Source of the DNA: Limibacillus sp.
Lineage (GTDB): Bacteria > Pseudomonadota > Alphaproteobacteria > Kiloniellales > CECT-8803
Direction: 5' to 3'
NCBI GenBank assembly: GCA_037379885.1
Contig: JARRJC010000001.1
Location: 62,001-126,000, forward strand
DNA length: 64,000 bases
In this document: one piece after another, positions 54,259 to 63,137 of the stretch
Numbering within the stretch: the stretch's first letter is position 1
How the letters are laid out: each line of letters begins with the position of its first letter
Notes under the pieces: model-generated
What the model saw: only the letters and a program-made list of their open reading frames with translations
The model's database searches: none
What the model was told of the DNA's origin: nothing
Made by a program: the position numbers and the translations under genes

Positions 54259-54503
54259 TTGTTCTCTCCCTAATCCCTTTGTCAGGGAGGGACCCTACGA
54301 AACCATGGCGGCTCGTTCCTTGATGGAGATCAAACCTCAGGCGGCAAGGCCCGGCTCCAGAGCAAAGAGCGATGGGAAAGGCTCTGAGGGCGACTCTCCT
54401 TGGAGACGCCTGCTGCGCAGTCAGGCTTTCCTTTGGTGTCGCAGATGCGCTGTGTTATTCCTTCAAAGTGACAAGTTTGCAGACTTTGCAGGGGAGAATC
54501 TCA

Positions 54504-55091
54504 ATGCGCTTTGTCGGTTTCATGCTATTCGCGGCCGTGGCGCTCGGCCTTACGGCAGGCGGCCTTCCGTCCGGGGCCAAGGCGGCTGAGGGCGTGACGC
54601 AGAAGTGCGGCGCTTCCGGCGACTGCTCCGCGCAGTGCAATGTCGGCACCGCGGTCTTCGGGGAAGTCTCGCCAGCGGCATCTTTCTCCCTCACTAAGAT
54701 CAAATCCAAGAACAACGAAGAAACCACGGTGATCGCGGGCATCCGCGAAGCCGATGGGGATGCCGTGGTGGTGCTGGGCGGTTCGACGGTTTCCTGCTGG
54801 ACCCGCGGAATGCAGACCTCCGAGACGGCGGAAGACCCGGTACGCCAGTCCTTCATTCCCAGCTCGACCATCGAATGCCGCGGGGAAAGCTGCAGCGTCT
54901 CCTGCTATAGCAACGGCGGGCTGATGCGCGAGATCAACGGCGTGACGGCGGTTTCCGTCACCAACTTCTTCGCCGTGACCGGCGCGCCGATCAACCCGGC
55001 GGAGCGGCGCGTCTATGTCGAGACCGAGGAGGGCGGCCCCTATCGCCTCCACGGCGGCCCGCAGATGGCCTGCGCGCTGGTGGGCTTCTGA
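54504..55091 (+). CDS. secreted cysteine-rich protein of unknown function
   Basis: A 195-residue protein with a clear signal peptide (MRFVGFMLFAAVALGLTAGG, cleavage near AKA-AEG at about 27). The mature part has eight cysteines, an even number compatible with four disulfides: three near the start (KCGASGDCSAQCNVG), one in SCWTR, three in IECRGESCSVSCYS and one in MACALV near the end. GGGGAG precedes the ATG at 54504. The family is not recognised. It is divergent from the Met/His-rich gene across 245 nt and convergent with the quinone oxidoreductase gene. Confidence 0.75.
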   Translation: MRFVGFMLFAAVALGLTAGGLPSGAKAAEGVTQKCGASGDCSAQCNVGTAVFGEVSPAASFSLTKIKSKNNEETTVIAGIREADGDAVVVLGGSTVSCWTRGMQTSETAEDPVRQSFIPSSTIECRGESCSVSCYSNGGLMREINGVTAVSVTNFFAVTGAPINPAERRVYVETEEGGPYRLHGGPQMACALVGF

Positions 55092-55122
55092 TCTTCCGGC
55101 AGACCGGGAAAGACGGGCAGCC

Positions 55123-56118
55123 CTAGGGCGACACGATTACGCTGCCCATCTTCTCCGCGCTCTCGACCAGTTCGTGAGCGGCCGCGGCATCCTTCAAGGG
55201 AAAGCTGGCGGCGATGGAGTGCTTCAACTCGCCCAGCGCCAGCCAATGATGCAGCTTTTCGATGGCCGCCGTCCGCTGGCGTTCGTCCAGCAGATAGACG
55301 ATCAGGGTGTGCAGCGTCAGGTTCTTGAACAGGAACTGGTTGAAGGGAAAGACCGGCTCCAGGTTCTGGGCCGACCCGTAGGCGGCGATGACGCCGCCCG
55401 GCGCGATGGCCTTCAGGTTGGCCTCCAGGTTCTGGCCGAACTCCACCTCGATGATGCGGTCGACGCCCTTGCCGCCGGTCTTGTCCAGGACGACCGCGGC
55501 CACGTCCTCTTCCCGGTAATTGATGCAGTGATCGGCCCCGGCATGCTCGGCGTAGGCCGCCTTCTGCGGGCCTGAGATGGTCGTGAAGACCTCCGCGCCC
55601 GATAGCTTGGCCATCTGGATGGCGTAGCGCCCGACGGTCCCGGCGCCGCCGGCGACCAGCACCCGCTTGCCTTCCAGTCCGCCCTGGGTCGGCTCGTCGC
55701 AGGTAACGGCATGGGCCGCCGTCAGTGCCGGAATCCCAAAACAGGCGGCCTCCTCAAAGCCGACGCCCTGGGGCAGCGCCACGGCCTGGGCGGCGGGCAG
55801 CGCGATGTATTCCGCGCAGGTGCCGAAGGGCCGCTGCCACTGACCGTTCCAGATCCATACCTTCTGGCCGACCCGCGCCTTGTCCACACCTTCGCCCACG
55901 GCTTCGATCTCGCCCGCGCCGTCGCTCTGCGGGATGATGCGGGGAAAGGGCATGCCGCCGGGGCGTGCGCCCGAACGCAGCTTCACGTCCGAGGGATTGA
56001 CGCCCGAAGCCCTGAGTCGCACCAGCACCTCGCCCTCCTTGGGGCTCGGCGTCTCCATATCTCCGAAGGTCAAAACCTCCTTTGCGGGTCCTTGCTTTTC
56101 GTACCAGACGGCTTTCAT
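55123..56118 (-). CDS. NADPH:quinone oxidoreductase, zinc-type MDR family (zeta-crystallin-like)
   Basis: A 331-residue medium-chain reductase lacking catalytic-zinc ligands, with MKAVWYEKQGPAKEVLTFGDMETPSP at the N-terminus, GVNPSDVKLRSG (about 35-46) and the NADPH Rossmann loop VLVAGGAGTVGRYAIQMAKLSGA (about 149-171). It would reduce quinones or enoyl-type compounds with NADPH. It is the last gene of the carnitine operon and overlaps caiD by one base (TAATG). Its role there is unclear; it might reduce a crotonobetaine-like intermediate or a toxic side product (speculation). Confidence 0.88.
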   Translation of the reverse strand: MKAVWYEKQGPAKEVLTFGDMETPSPKEGEVLVRLRASGVNPSDVKLRSGARPGGMPFPRIIPQSDGAGEIEAVGEGVDKARVGQKVWIWNGQWQRPFGTCAEYIALPAAQAVALPQGVGFEEAACFGIPALTAAHAVTCDEPTQGGLEGKRVLVAGGAGTVGRYAIQMAKLSGAEVFTTISGPQKAAYAEHAGADHCINYREEDVAAVVLDKTGGKGVDRIIEVEFGQNLEANLKAIAPGGVIAAYGSAQNLEPVFPFNQFLFKNLTLHTLIVYLLDERQRTAAIEKLHHWLALGELKHSIAASFPLKDAAAAHELVESAEKMGSVIVSP

Positions 56119-56903
56119 TACTTCCCTTTCCAGACGGGATCGCGGTTCTCCGCGAAGGCGCGCGCGCCCTCCAACTGATCCTCGCTGGAATAGAGCCTGT
56201 CGACGGTCTCCAGGCGGCGCGAGGTGATCAGCTCAAGCGCCTCATGGAACCTTAGACCCTCGGTCTCACGCAAGACCTCCTTGATCGCGGCGAAAACCAG
56301 CGGCGGGCCATCCGCGAGCAGGCTCGCCAGTTCGCGGGCGCGGGGCAGCAACTGATCGGGCGGCAGAACCTCGTTCACCAGGCCCCAGCGATGCGCCTCC
56401 TCCGCCTCCATCCAGCGTCCGGTGAAGAGCAGGTCCATGGCTATGTGATAGGGCAACCTGCGCGGCAGCTTGACCGTCGCGGCGTCAGCGAGCACGCCGG
56501 CCTTGATCTCCGGCAGGCAGAAGCGCGCCTGGTCGGAGGCCAGGATCAGGTCGCAGCAGAGCGCCATCTCGAAGCCGCCGCCCACAGCCATGCCGCCCAC
56601 CGCGGCGATGACCGGCTTGTTCGCGCCCGGCAATTCCTGCAGCCCGCCGAAGCCGCCGACGCCGTAGTCCGCGTCGGGCCGCACACCCTCGGCGGCCTCC
56701 TTCAGGTCCCAGCCCGCGGAGAAGAAGCGGTCGAGTCCGCTGGTCAGGATTCCGACCCGCAGCTCCGGATCGTCGCGGAACTCGGACCAGACCTCGCCCA
56801 AGGCCTGACTGGTCGCCAGGTCGATGGCGTTGGCCTTGGCCCGCTTCATCGTCACTTCCAGAACGCCGCCCCGGCGCTCAACCTCGATGTCGTCACGGCT
56901 CAT
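56118..56903 (-). CDS. caiD: carnitinyl-CoA dehydratase / crotonobetainyl-CoA hydratase
   Basis: A 261-residue enoyl-CoA hydratase-fold enzyme. FFSAGWDLKEAAEGVRPDADYGVGGFGGL (positions 56643-56729), NKPVIAAVGGMAVGGGFEMAL and the later GRWMEAEEAHRWGLVN follow E. coli CaiD closely, above a generic crotonase. It interconverts carnitinyl-CoA and crotonobetainyl-CoA. It sits between the CoA ligase and the quinone oxidoreductase in the operon. The usual oxyanion-hole glycines are present; catalytic glutamates need structural alignment to assign. Confidence 0.85.
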   Translation of the reverse strand: MSRDDIEVERRGGVLEVTMKRAKANAIDLATSQALGEVWSEFRDDPELRVGILTSGLDRFFSAGWDLKEAAEGVRPDADYGVGGFGGLQELPGANKPVIAAVGGMAVGGGFEMALCCDLILASDQARFCLPEIKAGVLADAATVKLPRRLPYHIAMDLLFTGRWMEAEEAHRWGLVNEVLPPDQLLPRARELASLLADGPPLVFAAIKEVLRETEGLRFHEALELITSRRLETVDRLYSSEDQLEGARAFAENRDPVWKGK

Positions 56904-56926
56904 GTCGCAAGCCTCCTTCCCTATGA

Positions 56927-58987
56927 TCAGACGATGCGCCTCACCAGCGCGTCCACCGCCACCACGCCCTTTCCCTCCGGGCGCAGGATGATGGGATTGA
57001 TGTCCAGTTCCAGCAAGCTCTCCGCCTCGGACAGGGCGAAACGCTGGAGGCTCTCTAGAGCGTCCAGCAGCGCCTCCCGGTCGGCGGGCGGCTTGCCCCG
57101 GAAGCCTTTCAAGAGCGGCGCCAGCTTCAAGCTATCCAGGGCCTGCGCCATGTCCTCGCGGCTCGCGGGCATCATCAGAAGCTGGCTGTCGGCCAGCAGT
57201 TCGACCAGGACGCCCCCGGAACCAACCAGAAGGCAGAGCCCCAGCACCTCGTCCCGCTGAACGCCCGCGATCACCTCGCAGAGCCCGTCGGTGACCATGC
57301 GCTCGACCAGGAGCGCCCGGCCCAGCGGCGCCAGCGCCTCGGCGGCCTCGGCAACCTGATCCGCGTTGGCGAGGCCCAGGCGCACCGCGCCCTGTTCGCT
57401 CTTGTGCGCAAGGTCCGGACCGGTCGCCTTGACCACGACGGGGTAGCCCAGGCCTTCGGCGATGGCCACGGCCTCACCGGGCGTCGCCGCCAACCCGCCT
57501 TCGGGAAGCGGCAGGCCGTGAAGGCCGAGAAGACGTTTGGCCTCCCACTCGTCCAGGGCGCGGGCGCTTCCGGGCCGCAGGGTAACAGGGGCGCCAATCT
57601 CCGGCGCGGGCCGCCGCCAAGCATCGGCGATGTCAGCGGCGGCTTCGGCGGCCAGCAGCGCCTCGGAGATGCCGAGAAGACCGGCCACGCCCTCCTCCGC
57701 CAGCGCCTCGATCTCGGCCTCCGGCAGGCATTCCGGCAGGCTCGCCACCACCGCCGCGCGTGCGGTCTCCTCCCGCGCTGCGGTGCTGAAGGCCAGCCGG
57801 GTCCGCCGCCAGGCGGAAGAATCGCAGCGATCCTCTCTCGGATAGTCCAGGACCAGCAGGTTCAGATCGAAGCCGCCGGACATCATGGCCCGGAAGGTGG
57901 CGGTCATCCTCGGAACGTCGTCCCAGATGAAGGTGTGGTAGTCCAGCGGGTTGCCGAGCGCCACCAGTTCGCCCAGCTCCGCGCCCAGGCGTTCGCGCTG
58001 CGGCTCTGCGAGCGGCGGGTAGGTCAGGCGCCGCCCCTCCAGGCTATCGGCCATGAGGGAGGCCTCACCGCCCGAACAACTGAGCGCGGAAAGCGCCCGG
58101 CCCGGAAGCGGGCCGTGCAGATGCAGCAGCTTCAAGCATTCCAGAAAGGCCGGGATCGTCGGCAGTTGAGGGACGCCCAGGCGCGTCAGGAAGGCGTCCA
58201 TGGCCGCCGCCCCGCCGGCCAAAGAGGCCGTGTGGCTGAAGGCGAGCCGGGAACCCGCTTCGCTGCGCCCGGTCTTGAGCGCCACCACCGGCACGCCGCG
58301 TTTGCGCGCCGCCGCCACGGCCCTGGCAAAACGCTCAGGGTTGCCGATGCCTTCGATGTGCAGGCCGATCGCCGTGATGCGCGGGTCCGCCGCCAGTGCC
58401 GCGGTCATGGCGGAAAGGCCGATCTGCGCCTGATTCCCGAGCGCGGCCACGAAGGCGAGCGGCAGGCCCCGGCGGTTCATGGTGAAGTTGATCCCCATGT
58501 TGCCGGACTGGGAGAGGATGGCGACGCCGCGCTCCACCGGCTTGCCGCCGTGCTGGTCGGGCCAGAGCGCCGCCCCCTCCATGTAGTTCACCAGGCCATA
58601 GCAGTTGGGCCCGAGGATCGGCATGTCGCCCGCCGCCGCCAGCAGGTCGCGGTTGAGCCCCTCGCCCGCTCCGCCGCTCTCCATGAAGCCGGAAGCGTAG
58701 CAGACCGCGCCCCCGGCACCGCGCGCCTTCAGGGCGGCGACCACCTCGACCGTGCGGTGGCGGTTGACGGCGACGAAAGCCGCGTCCGGCGCCTCGGGCA
58801 GGTCCTCCACGGAACGGTAACAGGCCAGGCCCTCGATCTCCGCGCGCAGCGGATTGACGGCGTAGAGCTGGCCGCCATAGCCCATGCGGCGGCTTTGGCG
58901 AATCACCTCGGCCGCCTCGTTGCCGCCGATGACCGCAAGGGAACGGGGTCTTAGAAGCCGGTCGAGATCGGGCGGGGAGCCCTCCAT
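56927..58987 (-). CDS. ADP-forming acyl-CoA ligase family protein (acetate-CoA ligase type)
   Basis: A 686-residue fused alpha-beta protein: CoA-binding domain (LLRPRSLAVIGGNEAAEVIRQ, from residue 11), succinyl-CoA-ligase-like domains with the phospho-histidine His252 in AFSHTASLAGG, and a C-terminal ATP-grasp domain (KRLLGLHGLPLPEGGLAATPGEAV to the end). Such enzymes make an acyl-CoA from acid, CoA and ATP with ADP as product. In this operon it most simply activates gamma-butyrobetaine or crotonobetaine, a job done by AMP-forming CaiC in enterobacteria. The ATG at 58987 has GGGGGAAGG upstream. It starts 16 nt after the dehydrogenase gene. Confidence 0.88.
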   Translation of the reverse strand: MEGSPPDLDRLLRPRSLAVIGGNEAAEVIRQSRRMGYGGQLYAVNPLRAEIEGLACYRSVEDLPEAPDAAFVAVNRHRTVEVVAALKARGAGGAVCYASGFMESGGAGEGLNRDLLAAAGDMPILGPNCYGLVNYMEGAALWPDQHGGKPVERGVAILSQSGNMGINFTMNRRGLPLAFVAALGNQAQIGLSAMTAALAADPRITAIGLHIEGIGNPERFARAVAAARKRGVPVVALKTGRSEAGSRLAFSHTASLAGGAAAMDAFLTRLGVPQLPTIPAFLECLKLLHLHGPLPGRALSALSCSGGEASLMADSLEGRRLTYPPLAEPQRERLGAELGELVALGNPLDYHTFIWDDVPRMTATFRAMMSGGFDLNLLVLDYPREDRCDSSAWRRTRLAFSTAAREETARAAVVASLPECLPEAEIEALAEEGVAGLLGISEALLAAEAAADIADAWRRPAPEIGAPVTLRPGSARALDEWEAKRLLGLHGLPLPEGGLAATPGEAVAIAEGLGYPVVVKATGPDLAHKSEQGAVRLGLANADQVAEAAEALAPLGRALLVERMVTDGLCEVIAGVQRDEVLGLCLLVGSGGVLVELLADSQLLMMPASREDMAQALDSLKLAPLLKGFRGKPPADREALLDALESLQRFALSEAESLLELDINPIILRPEGKGVVAVDALVRRIV

Positions 58988-59003
58988 GGCCTTCCCCCGT
59001 CCC

Positions 59004-60164
59004 TCAGGCGCCGCGCGGACGCAGCAGGTCGCGACCGATGATGTGGCGTTGGATTTCGCTGGTACCGTCCCAGATGCGCTCGACCCGCGCGTCGCGCCAG
59101 AAGCGCTCGATGGGCAGCTCGTCCATGAGGCCCATGCCACCGTAGATCTGCAACGTCTCATCGGTCACGCGGGCCAGCATCTCGCTGGCGTAGAGCTTCG
59201 CCTGGGCGATCTGCCGATCGGCCTCCAGGCCCTGATCGAGACGCCAGGCGGCCGAGAGCATCAGCCAGTCCGCCGCGTCGATCTCCGTCGCCATGTCGGC
59301 GAGCTTGAAGGACACGCCCTGGAACTTCCCGATCGGCTGGCCGAACTGCTTGCGCTCGGCGGCCCAGTCGACCGCCAGATCGAAGCAGCGCCGGGCCCGC
59401 CCGACGCACATGGCCGCGACCGTGATGCGCGTGGCGAAGAGCCAGGTGTTCATGACCTCGAAGCCGCCGTGCAGCTCCCCCAGGATCTGATCCTTGGAGA
59501 GACGGCAGTCGTCGAAGTTCAGGATCGAGTTGTGGTAGCCCCTGTGGGAGACGGAGTTGTAGCCCGGCCTGATCTCGAAACCCGGCGTGTCCCGGTCCAC
59601 CAGGAAGCAGGTGATCTTCTTCTTTGGACCGCGCGCCGTCTCTTCCTCGCCGGTCGCCAGGAAGACGATCACGAAGTCCGCCAAATCCGCATGACTGATG
59701 AAGTGCTTGGTGCCGTTGACGACGAAGTCATCGCCATCGGCCTTGGCGAAACACTTCATGCCCCGAACGTCCGATCCGGCCGCCGGTTCGGTCATGGCCA
59801 GCGCGTCCATCTTCTCGCCCCGCACGGCGGGCAGCAGGTAGCGCTCGACTTGATCGCCCTCGCAGGCGCAAAGGATGTTGGAGGGGCGGCCCCACCAGAC
59901 CGAGAGCGCCATGGAGGTGCGCCCCAGCTCGCGCTCCAGAAGCGCGAAGGTCAGGTGGTCGAGCCCGCCGCCGCCGTGTTCCTCGGGGATGTTGGGCGCG
60001 TAAAAGCCGATCTCCTGGACCTTGCGCTTGATCTCCTCGCCCAGCTCGCGCGGGCAGGCGCCCAGCCGCTCGACCTCCGCCTCGCGGGGATAGAGTTCCT
60101 TTTCGCAGAAGCCGCGGACGGTATCGACCACCATCTGCTGTTCTTCGCTGAGCCCGAAATCCAT
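59004..60164 (-). CDS. acyl-CoA dehydrogenase (probable gamma-butyrobetainyl-/crotonobetainyl-CoA oxidoreductase)
   Basis: A 386-residue FAD enzyme. MDFGLSEEQQMVVDTVRGFCEKELYPREAEVERL begins it, AMTEPAAGSDV (about 122-132) is the flavin-site signature, RKQFGQPIGKFQGVSFKLADM (about 275-295) follows, and WDGTSEIQRHIIGRDLL (about 366-382) carries the catalytic glutamate. It probably oxidises gamma-butyrobetainyl-CoA to crotonobetainyl-CoA, as CaiA does in reverse. It is third in the operon, 5 nt after the carnitine dehydrogenase gene. The electron acceptor is probably ETF, not encoded in the window. Confidence 0.87.
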   Translation of the reverse strand: MDFGLSEEQQMVVDTVRGFCEKELYPREAEVERLGACPRELGEEIKRKVQEIGFYAPNIPEEHGGGGLDHLTFALLERELGRTSMALSVWWGRPSNILCACEGDQVERYLLPAVRGEKMDALAMTEPAAGSDVRGMKCFAKADGDDFVVNGTKHFISHADLADFVIVFLATGEEETARGPKKKITCFLVDRDTPGFEIRPGYNSVSHRGYHNSILNFDDCRLSKDQILGELHGGFEVMNTWLFATRITVAAMCVGRARRCFDLAVDWAAERKQFGQPIGKFQGVSFKLADMATEIDAADWLMLSAAWRLDQGLEADRQIAQAKLYASEMLARVTDETLQIYGGMGLMDELPIERFWRDARVERIWDGTSEIQRHIIGRDLLRPRGA

Positions 60165-60169
60165 CGCTC

Positions 60170-61150
60170 CTATTCCTTTCCGGCGGACCGGTAGGCCTTG
60201 ACCAGCGCGCCAGCGCCCCAGTCGTTGGCCTCCAGCGCCTTCATGATGTCGACGAGGTTGTTGTCCCGGATCTGCTCCAGCTCCCGGAAGGACTTGCCCC
60301 CGGCCTGCGCCTCGCTCTGCGTGGCGATGGTCTCGACCAGCTCATCGGTCATCTCCGGGACGTCCATCAGCTTCGTCCAGGGCCACTTCAGGCAGGGACC
60401 GAACTGGGCCATGAAGTGGCGCATCCCGGCCTCGCCGCCCGCGATGTTGAAGACCTGGAAGGTGCCCATCTGCGCCCAGCGCAGACCGCAGCCGTAGCGG
60501 ATCGCGTCATCCACCTCCTCGGTGGTGGCGACGCCGTCCTTGACCAGCCAGAGCGCCTCGCGCCAGAGCGCCTCCATCAGGCGGTCGGCGATGAAGGCCT
60601 CGATCTCCTTCCTGACCACCAGCGGCTTCATGCCGAGGGAGGCGTAGAGAGCGGCCGCGCGCTCAATGGCCGCCGCCGCCGTCTTCTCCCCACCCACCAG
60701 CTCGACCAGCGGCAGCAGATAAACCGGGTTGAAGGGATGACCGACCAGAAGACGCTCGGGCGTTTTCATCTCCGCCTGAAGGTCGCTGGGCTTGATGCCG
60801 GAGGTGGAGGAGGCGATGGGCACGTCCGCCGCCAGGCTCTCCTCAAGTTCGGCGTAGACCTTCTGCTTCATGTCCAGCCGCTCGGGCACCGATTCCTGCA
60901 CGAAGCCCGCGCCTTCAGCCGCCGCGCCCAGCGACTTGGTAAGCGTGAGCGTGCCCTCTTCGGGACGCCCTTCGGGAAAGAGGCGGTCCAGCGCGCGGCG
61001 GGCGTTGGTCAGGATCTCCGAGATCTTCCGCTCGGCCTCGGGGTCCGGGTCGAAGAGCGCCACGTCATGGCCGCTCAGCAGGAAACGCGCGGCCCAGCCG
61101 CCGCCGATGACCCCGCCGCCGACAAGGGCGGCCTTCATGGGCTTGGTCAT
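60170..61150 (-). CDS. lcdH: L-carnitine dehydrogenase
   Basis: A 326-residue NAD-dependent dehydrogenase of the 3-hydroxyacyl-CoA dehydrogenase family. The Rossmann glycine motif GGGVIGGGWA is at 11-20, SSTSGIKPSDLQ (about 113-124) and LVGHPFNPVYLLPLVELVGGE (about 135-155) follow, and the long C-terminal half (GLRWAQMGTFQVFNIAGGEAGM) is typical of carnitine dehydrogenases. It oxidises carnitine to 3-dehydrocarnitine. It is 15 nt after the BKACE gene, which takes its product. Confidence 0.85.
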   Translation of the reverse strand: MTKPMKAALVGGGVIGGGWAARFLLSGHDVALFDPDPEAERKISEILTNARRALDRLFPEGRPEEGTLTLTKSLGAAAEGAGFVQESVPERLDMKQKVYAELEESLAADVPIASSTSGIKPSDLQAEMKTPERLLVGHPFNPVYLLPLVELVGGEKTAAAAIERAAALYASLGMKPLVVRKEIEAFIADRLMEALWREALWLVKDGVATTEEVDDAIRYGCGLRWAQMGTFQVFNIAGGEAGMRHFMAQFGPCLKWPWTKLMDVPEMTDELVETIATQSEAQAGGKSFRELEQIRDNNLVDIMKALEANDWGAGALVKAYRSAGKE

Positions 61151-61165
61151 GGCTTTCCTCTCCCC

Positions 61166-62062
61166 TTAGCCCTGTTTCTTCAGTTTCAGCTTGGCGCGCA
61201 CCTCTTCGGGGCTCAGCAGCTTGACGTTCATGGCCTCCAGGATGGTCCGCGCACGCTCCACCAGTTGACCGTTGGTGGCCAACACGCCGCGCTCCAGGTA
61301 GATGTTGTCCTCCAGTCCGACGCGCACGTTGCCGCCCGCCGCCGCCATCAGCCCGACGTAGGGAAGCTGGCTGCGCCCGATGGAAAAACCGGAGAAGACC
61401 GCGCCCTTGGGCACGCGGTTCACCAGCGCCATCAGGGTGTTGGGATCGTCCGGCGCGCCATAGGGGATGCCCATGCAGAGCTGGATCAGGACGGGATCGT
61501 CGAGCACGCCCTCTTTGATCATGTCCTCGACCATGACCATGTGGCCGAAATCGAAGACCTCCAGTTCGGGCCGCACGCCCAGTTCCTGGACCCGTTTGGC
61601 CATGGTCATGAGCTGGGCCGGGGTGTTGCACATGACGTAGTCGCCGCCCGCCGCGAAGTTCATGGAGCCGCAGTCCAGCGTGCAGATCTCCGGCAGGCAT
61701 TGCTCGACATGGGCCAGACGCTCCAGCGGGCCCGCGATGTCGGTTCCCGCCTCGTCCAGCGGCAGGGGCTTCTCACCCTTGCCGAAGACCAGATCGCCGC
61801 CCATGCCGGAAGTCAGGTTCACGACCACGTCGGTGTCGCTGTCGCGCACCCGGTCCACCACCTCCTTGAACAGCTTGGGATCGCGGCTGCCCTTGCCGGT
61901 CTCGGGATCGCGCACATGGATATGGGCGACAGCCGCGCCCGCCTGGGCCGCCTCGATCGCCGCGGCGGCGATCTCCTTGGGCGTGACCGGGACCTTGTCG
62001 CTCTTGCCGGTGGTGTCGCCCGCGCCGGTCACGGCGCAGGTGATGAAAACCTCTTGGTTCAT
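61166..62062 (-). CDS. BKACE enzyme, probable dehydrocarnitine:acetyl-CoA acetoacetate-forming lyase (CdhC-like)
   Basis: A 298-residue TIM-barrel protein of the beta-keto acid cleavage (formerly DUF849) family. [22 protein letters not shown] (about 7-28), [19 protein letters not shown] (about 43-61) and the metal/substrate loop [15 protein letters not shown] (about 124-138) are characteristic. Beside carnitine dehydrogenase, the expected reaction is dehydrocarnitine plus acetyl-CoA giving betainyl-CoA plus acetoacetate. It is first in the operon with its promoter in 62063-62144; GGGAGG precedes the ATG. The specificity is inferred from the neighbour. Confidence 0.87.
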   Translation of the reverse strand: MNQEVFITCAVTGAGDTTGKSDKVPVTPKEIAAAAIEAAQAGAAVAHIHVRDPETGKGSRDPKLFKEVVDRVRDSDTDVVVNLTSGMGGDLVFGKGEKPLPLDEAGTDIAGPLERLAHVEQCLPEICTLDCGSMNFAAGGDYVMCNTPAQLMTMAKRVQELGVRPELEVFDFGHMVMVEDMIKEGVLDDPVLIQLCMGIPYGAPDDPNTLMALVNRVPKGAVFSGFSIGRSQLPYVGLMAAAGGNVRVGLEDNIYLERGVLATNGQLVERARTILEAMNVKLLSPEEVRAKLKLKKQG

Positions 62063-62144
62063 GGGGCATCGCCTCCCTGTTGATAACGCGCTCTAAGCGA
62101 AGCATTAACTGGATTGGCGCCGCTTGATATTGCAATAATGGACG
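62063..62144. promoter_or_regulatory. divergent promoter region of the carnitine operon and its regulator
   Basis: Only 82 nt separate the BKACE gene from the GlxA-type regulator, so both promoters and operators must be here. An A/T-rich dyad-like stretch, ATATTGCAATAAT (62128-62140), built round the palindrome ATTGCAAT, lies just before the regulator start and is the best operator candidate. The 62080-62115 part holds GATAACGCG and TTAACTGG but no clear sigma70 promoter. Confidence 0.45.
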
Positions 62145-63134
62145 ATGATGTTGCGGAATCGGCTAACCCATTTCCATCAGGCGCTGCCGCGCGAGGGCAG
62201 CGTACAGGCGGCCATCCTGCTGGCGCCGGGCTTTTCGAACCTGACTCTGGCCTCGATCATGGAGCCCTTGCGCGCGGCGGGCCGGCTGGCGGGCCGCAGG
62301 CTCTACGAGCTTCTCCTGGTGTCTGAAGACGGCGGGCCGGTGACCAGCAGCAGCGGCCTGGAGATCGCCGTGGGCGCGGGCCTTTCGGAACTAAAGGCCC
62401 CACCGTTTCTCTTCCTGGTCTCCTCCTTCCAGGCCGAGGATTTCTGCAGGCCGGAGCCGCTGCGCCAACTTCGCCGTCTCGCCGCTGAGGGCAGCCTCAT
62501 GGCCGGGCTGGAGTCCGGCGCCTACATCCTGGCGCGCGCTGGTCTGCTCGAAGGCTACCGCGCGACCTTTCATTGGGAGGACTACGAAAGTCTGAGGGCG
62601 CGCTTTCCGGCCGTGGAACTGGTCGAGGACCGCTATGTCGTGGACCGTGACCGGGCGACCACGGGCGGGGCCATCCCGACCCTCGACTTCGCCATCAGCC
62701 TGCTGCGCCGTCAGCAGGGATTCGGCTTGGCGCTGGAGGTCGCCTCGACCCTGATCTACGAGCAGGAGTCCTCCCCGCGCGACGCCCAGCGCGCAATCTC
62801 GCTCGGGCGGCTCAAGTGGGCGGAGCCGAAGATCGCCGCCGCCGTCGATCTGATGGAGGGCCACCTTGAGGAAGTCCTGGCGATCAAGGAGATCGCGCAG
62901 CGCGTGGGATTGAGCGAACGGGCCCTGCACCGGGACTTCACGCGGGTCCTAGGCTCCTCTCCCAGCCGCTTCTATCAGTGGGCGCGGCTGAACGCGGCGC
63001 GCCGCCTCTTGCTTCAGACCGATCTGCCGATTCCGGAGGTGGCCTTGGCCTGCGGGTTTCAGGATCGCAGCGCCTTCTCCCGCGCTTTCAAGAGCCGCTT
63101 TGGGGAAGCACCGGGCGTGCTCCGACGCCTCTAG
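62145..63134 (+). CDS. GlxA-type (DJ-1/PfpI plus AraC) regulator, CdhR-like
   Basis: A 329-residue regulator: an N-terminal DJ-1/PfpI-like amidotransferase domain (QAAILLAPGFSNLTLASIMEPLRAAG, about 21-46; nucleophile-elbow area LESGAYILARAGLLEGYRATFHW, with Ser where DJ-1 enzymes have Cys) and a C-terminal AraC DNA-binding domain (about 235-329, IKEIAQRVGLSERALHRDF and IPEVALACGFQDRSAFSRAFK). CdhR, the carnitine regulator of Pseudomonas, belongs to this type. Divergent position to the operon makes it its likely activator, with carnitine or a related betaine as ligand. Confidence 0.88.
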   Translation: MMLRNRLTHFHQALPREGSVQAAILLAPGFSNLTLASIMEPLRAAGRLAGRRLYELLLVSEDGGPVTSSSGLEIAVGAGLSELKAPPFLFLVSSFQAEDFCRPEPLRQLRRLAAEGSLMAGLESGAYILARAGLLEGYRATFHWEDYESLRARFPAVELVEDRYVVDRDRATTGGAIPTLDFAISLLRRQQGFGLALEVASTLIYEQESSPRDAQRAISLGRLKWAEPKIAAAVDLMEGHLEEVLAIKEIAQRVGLSERALHRDFTRVLGSSPSRFYQWARLNAARRLLLQTDLPIPEVALACGFQDRSAFSRAFKSRFGEAPGVLRRL

Positions 63135-63137
63135 ACT

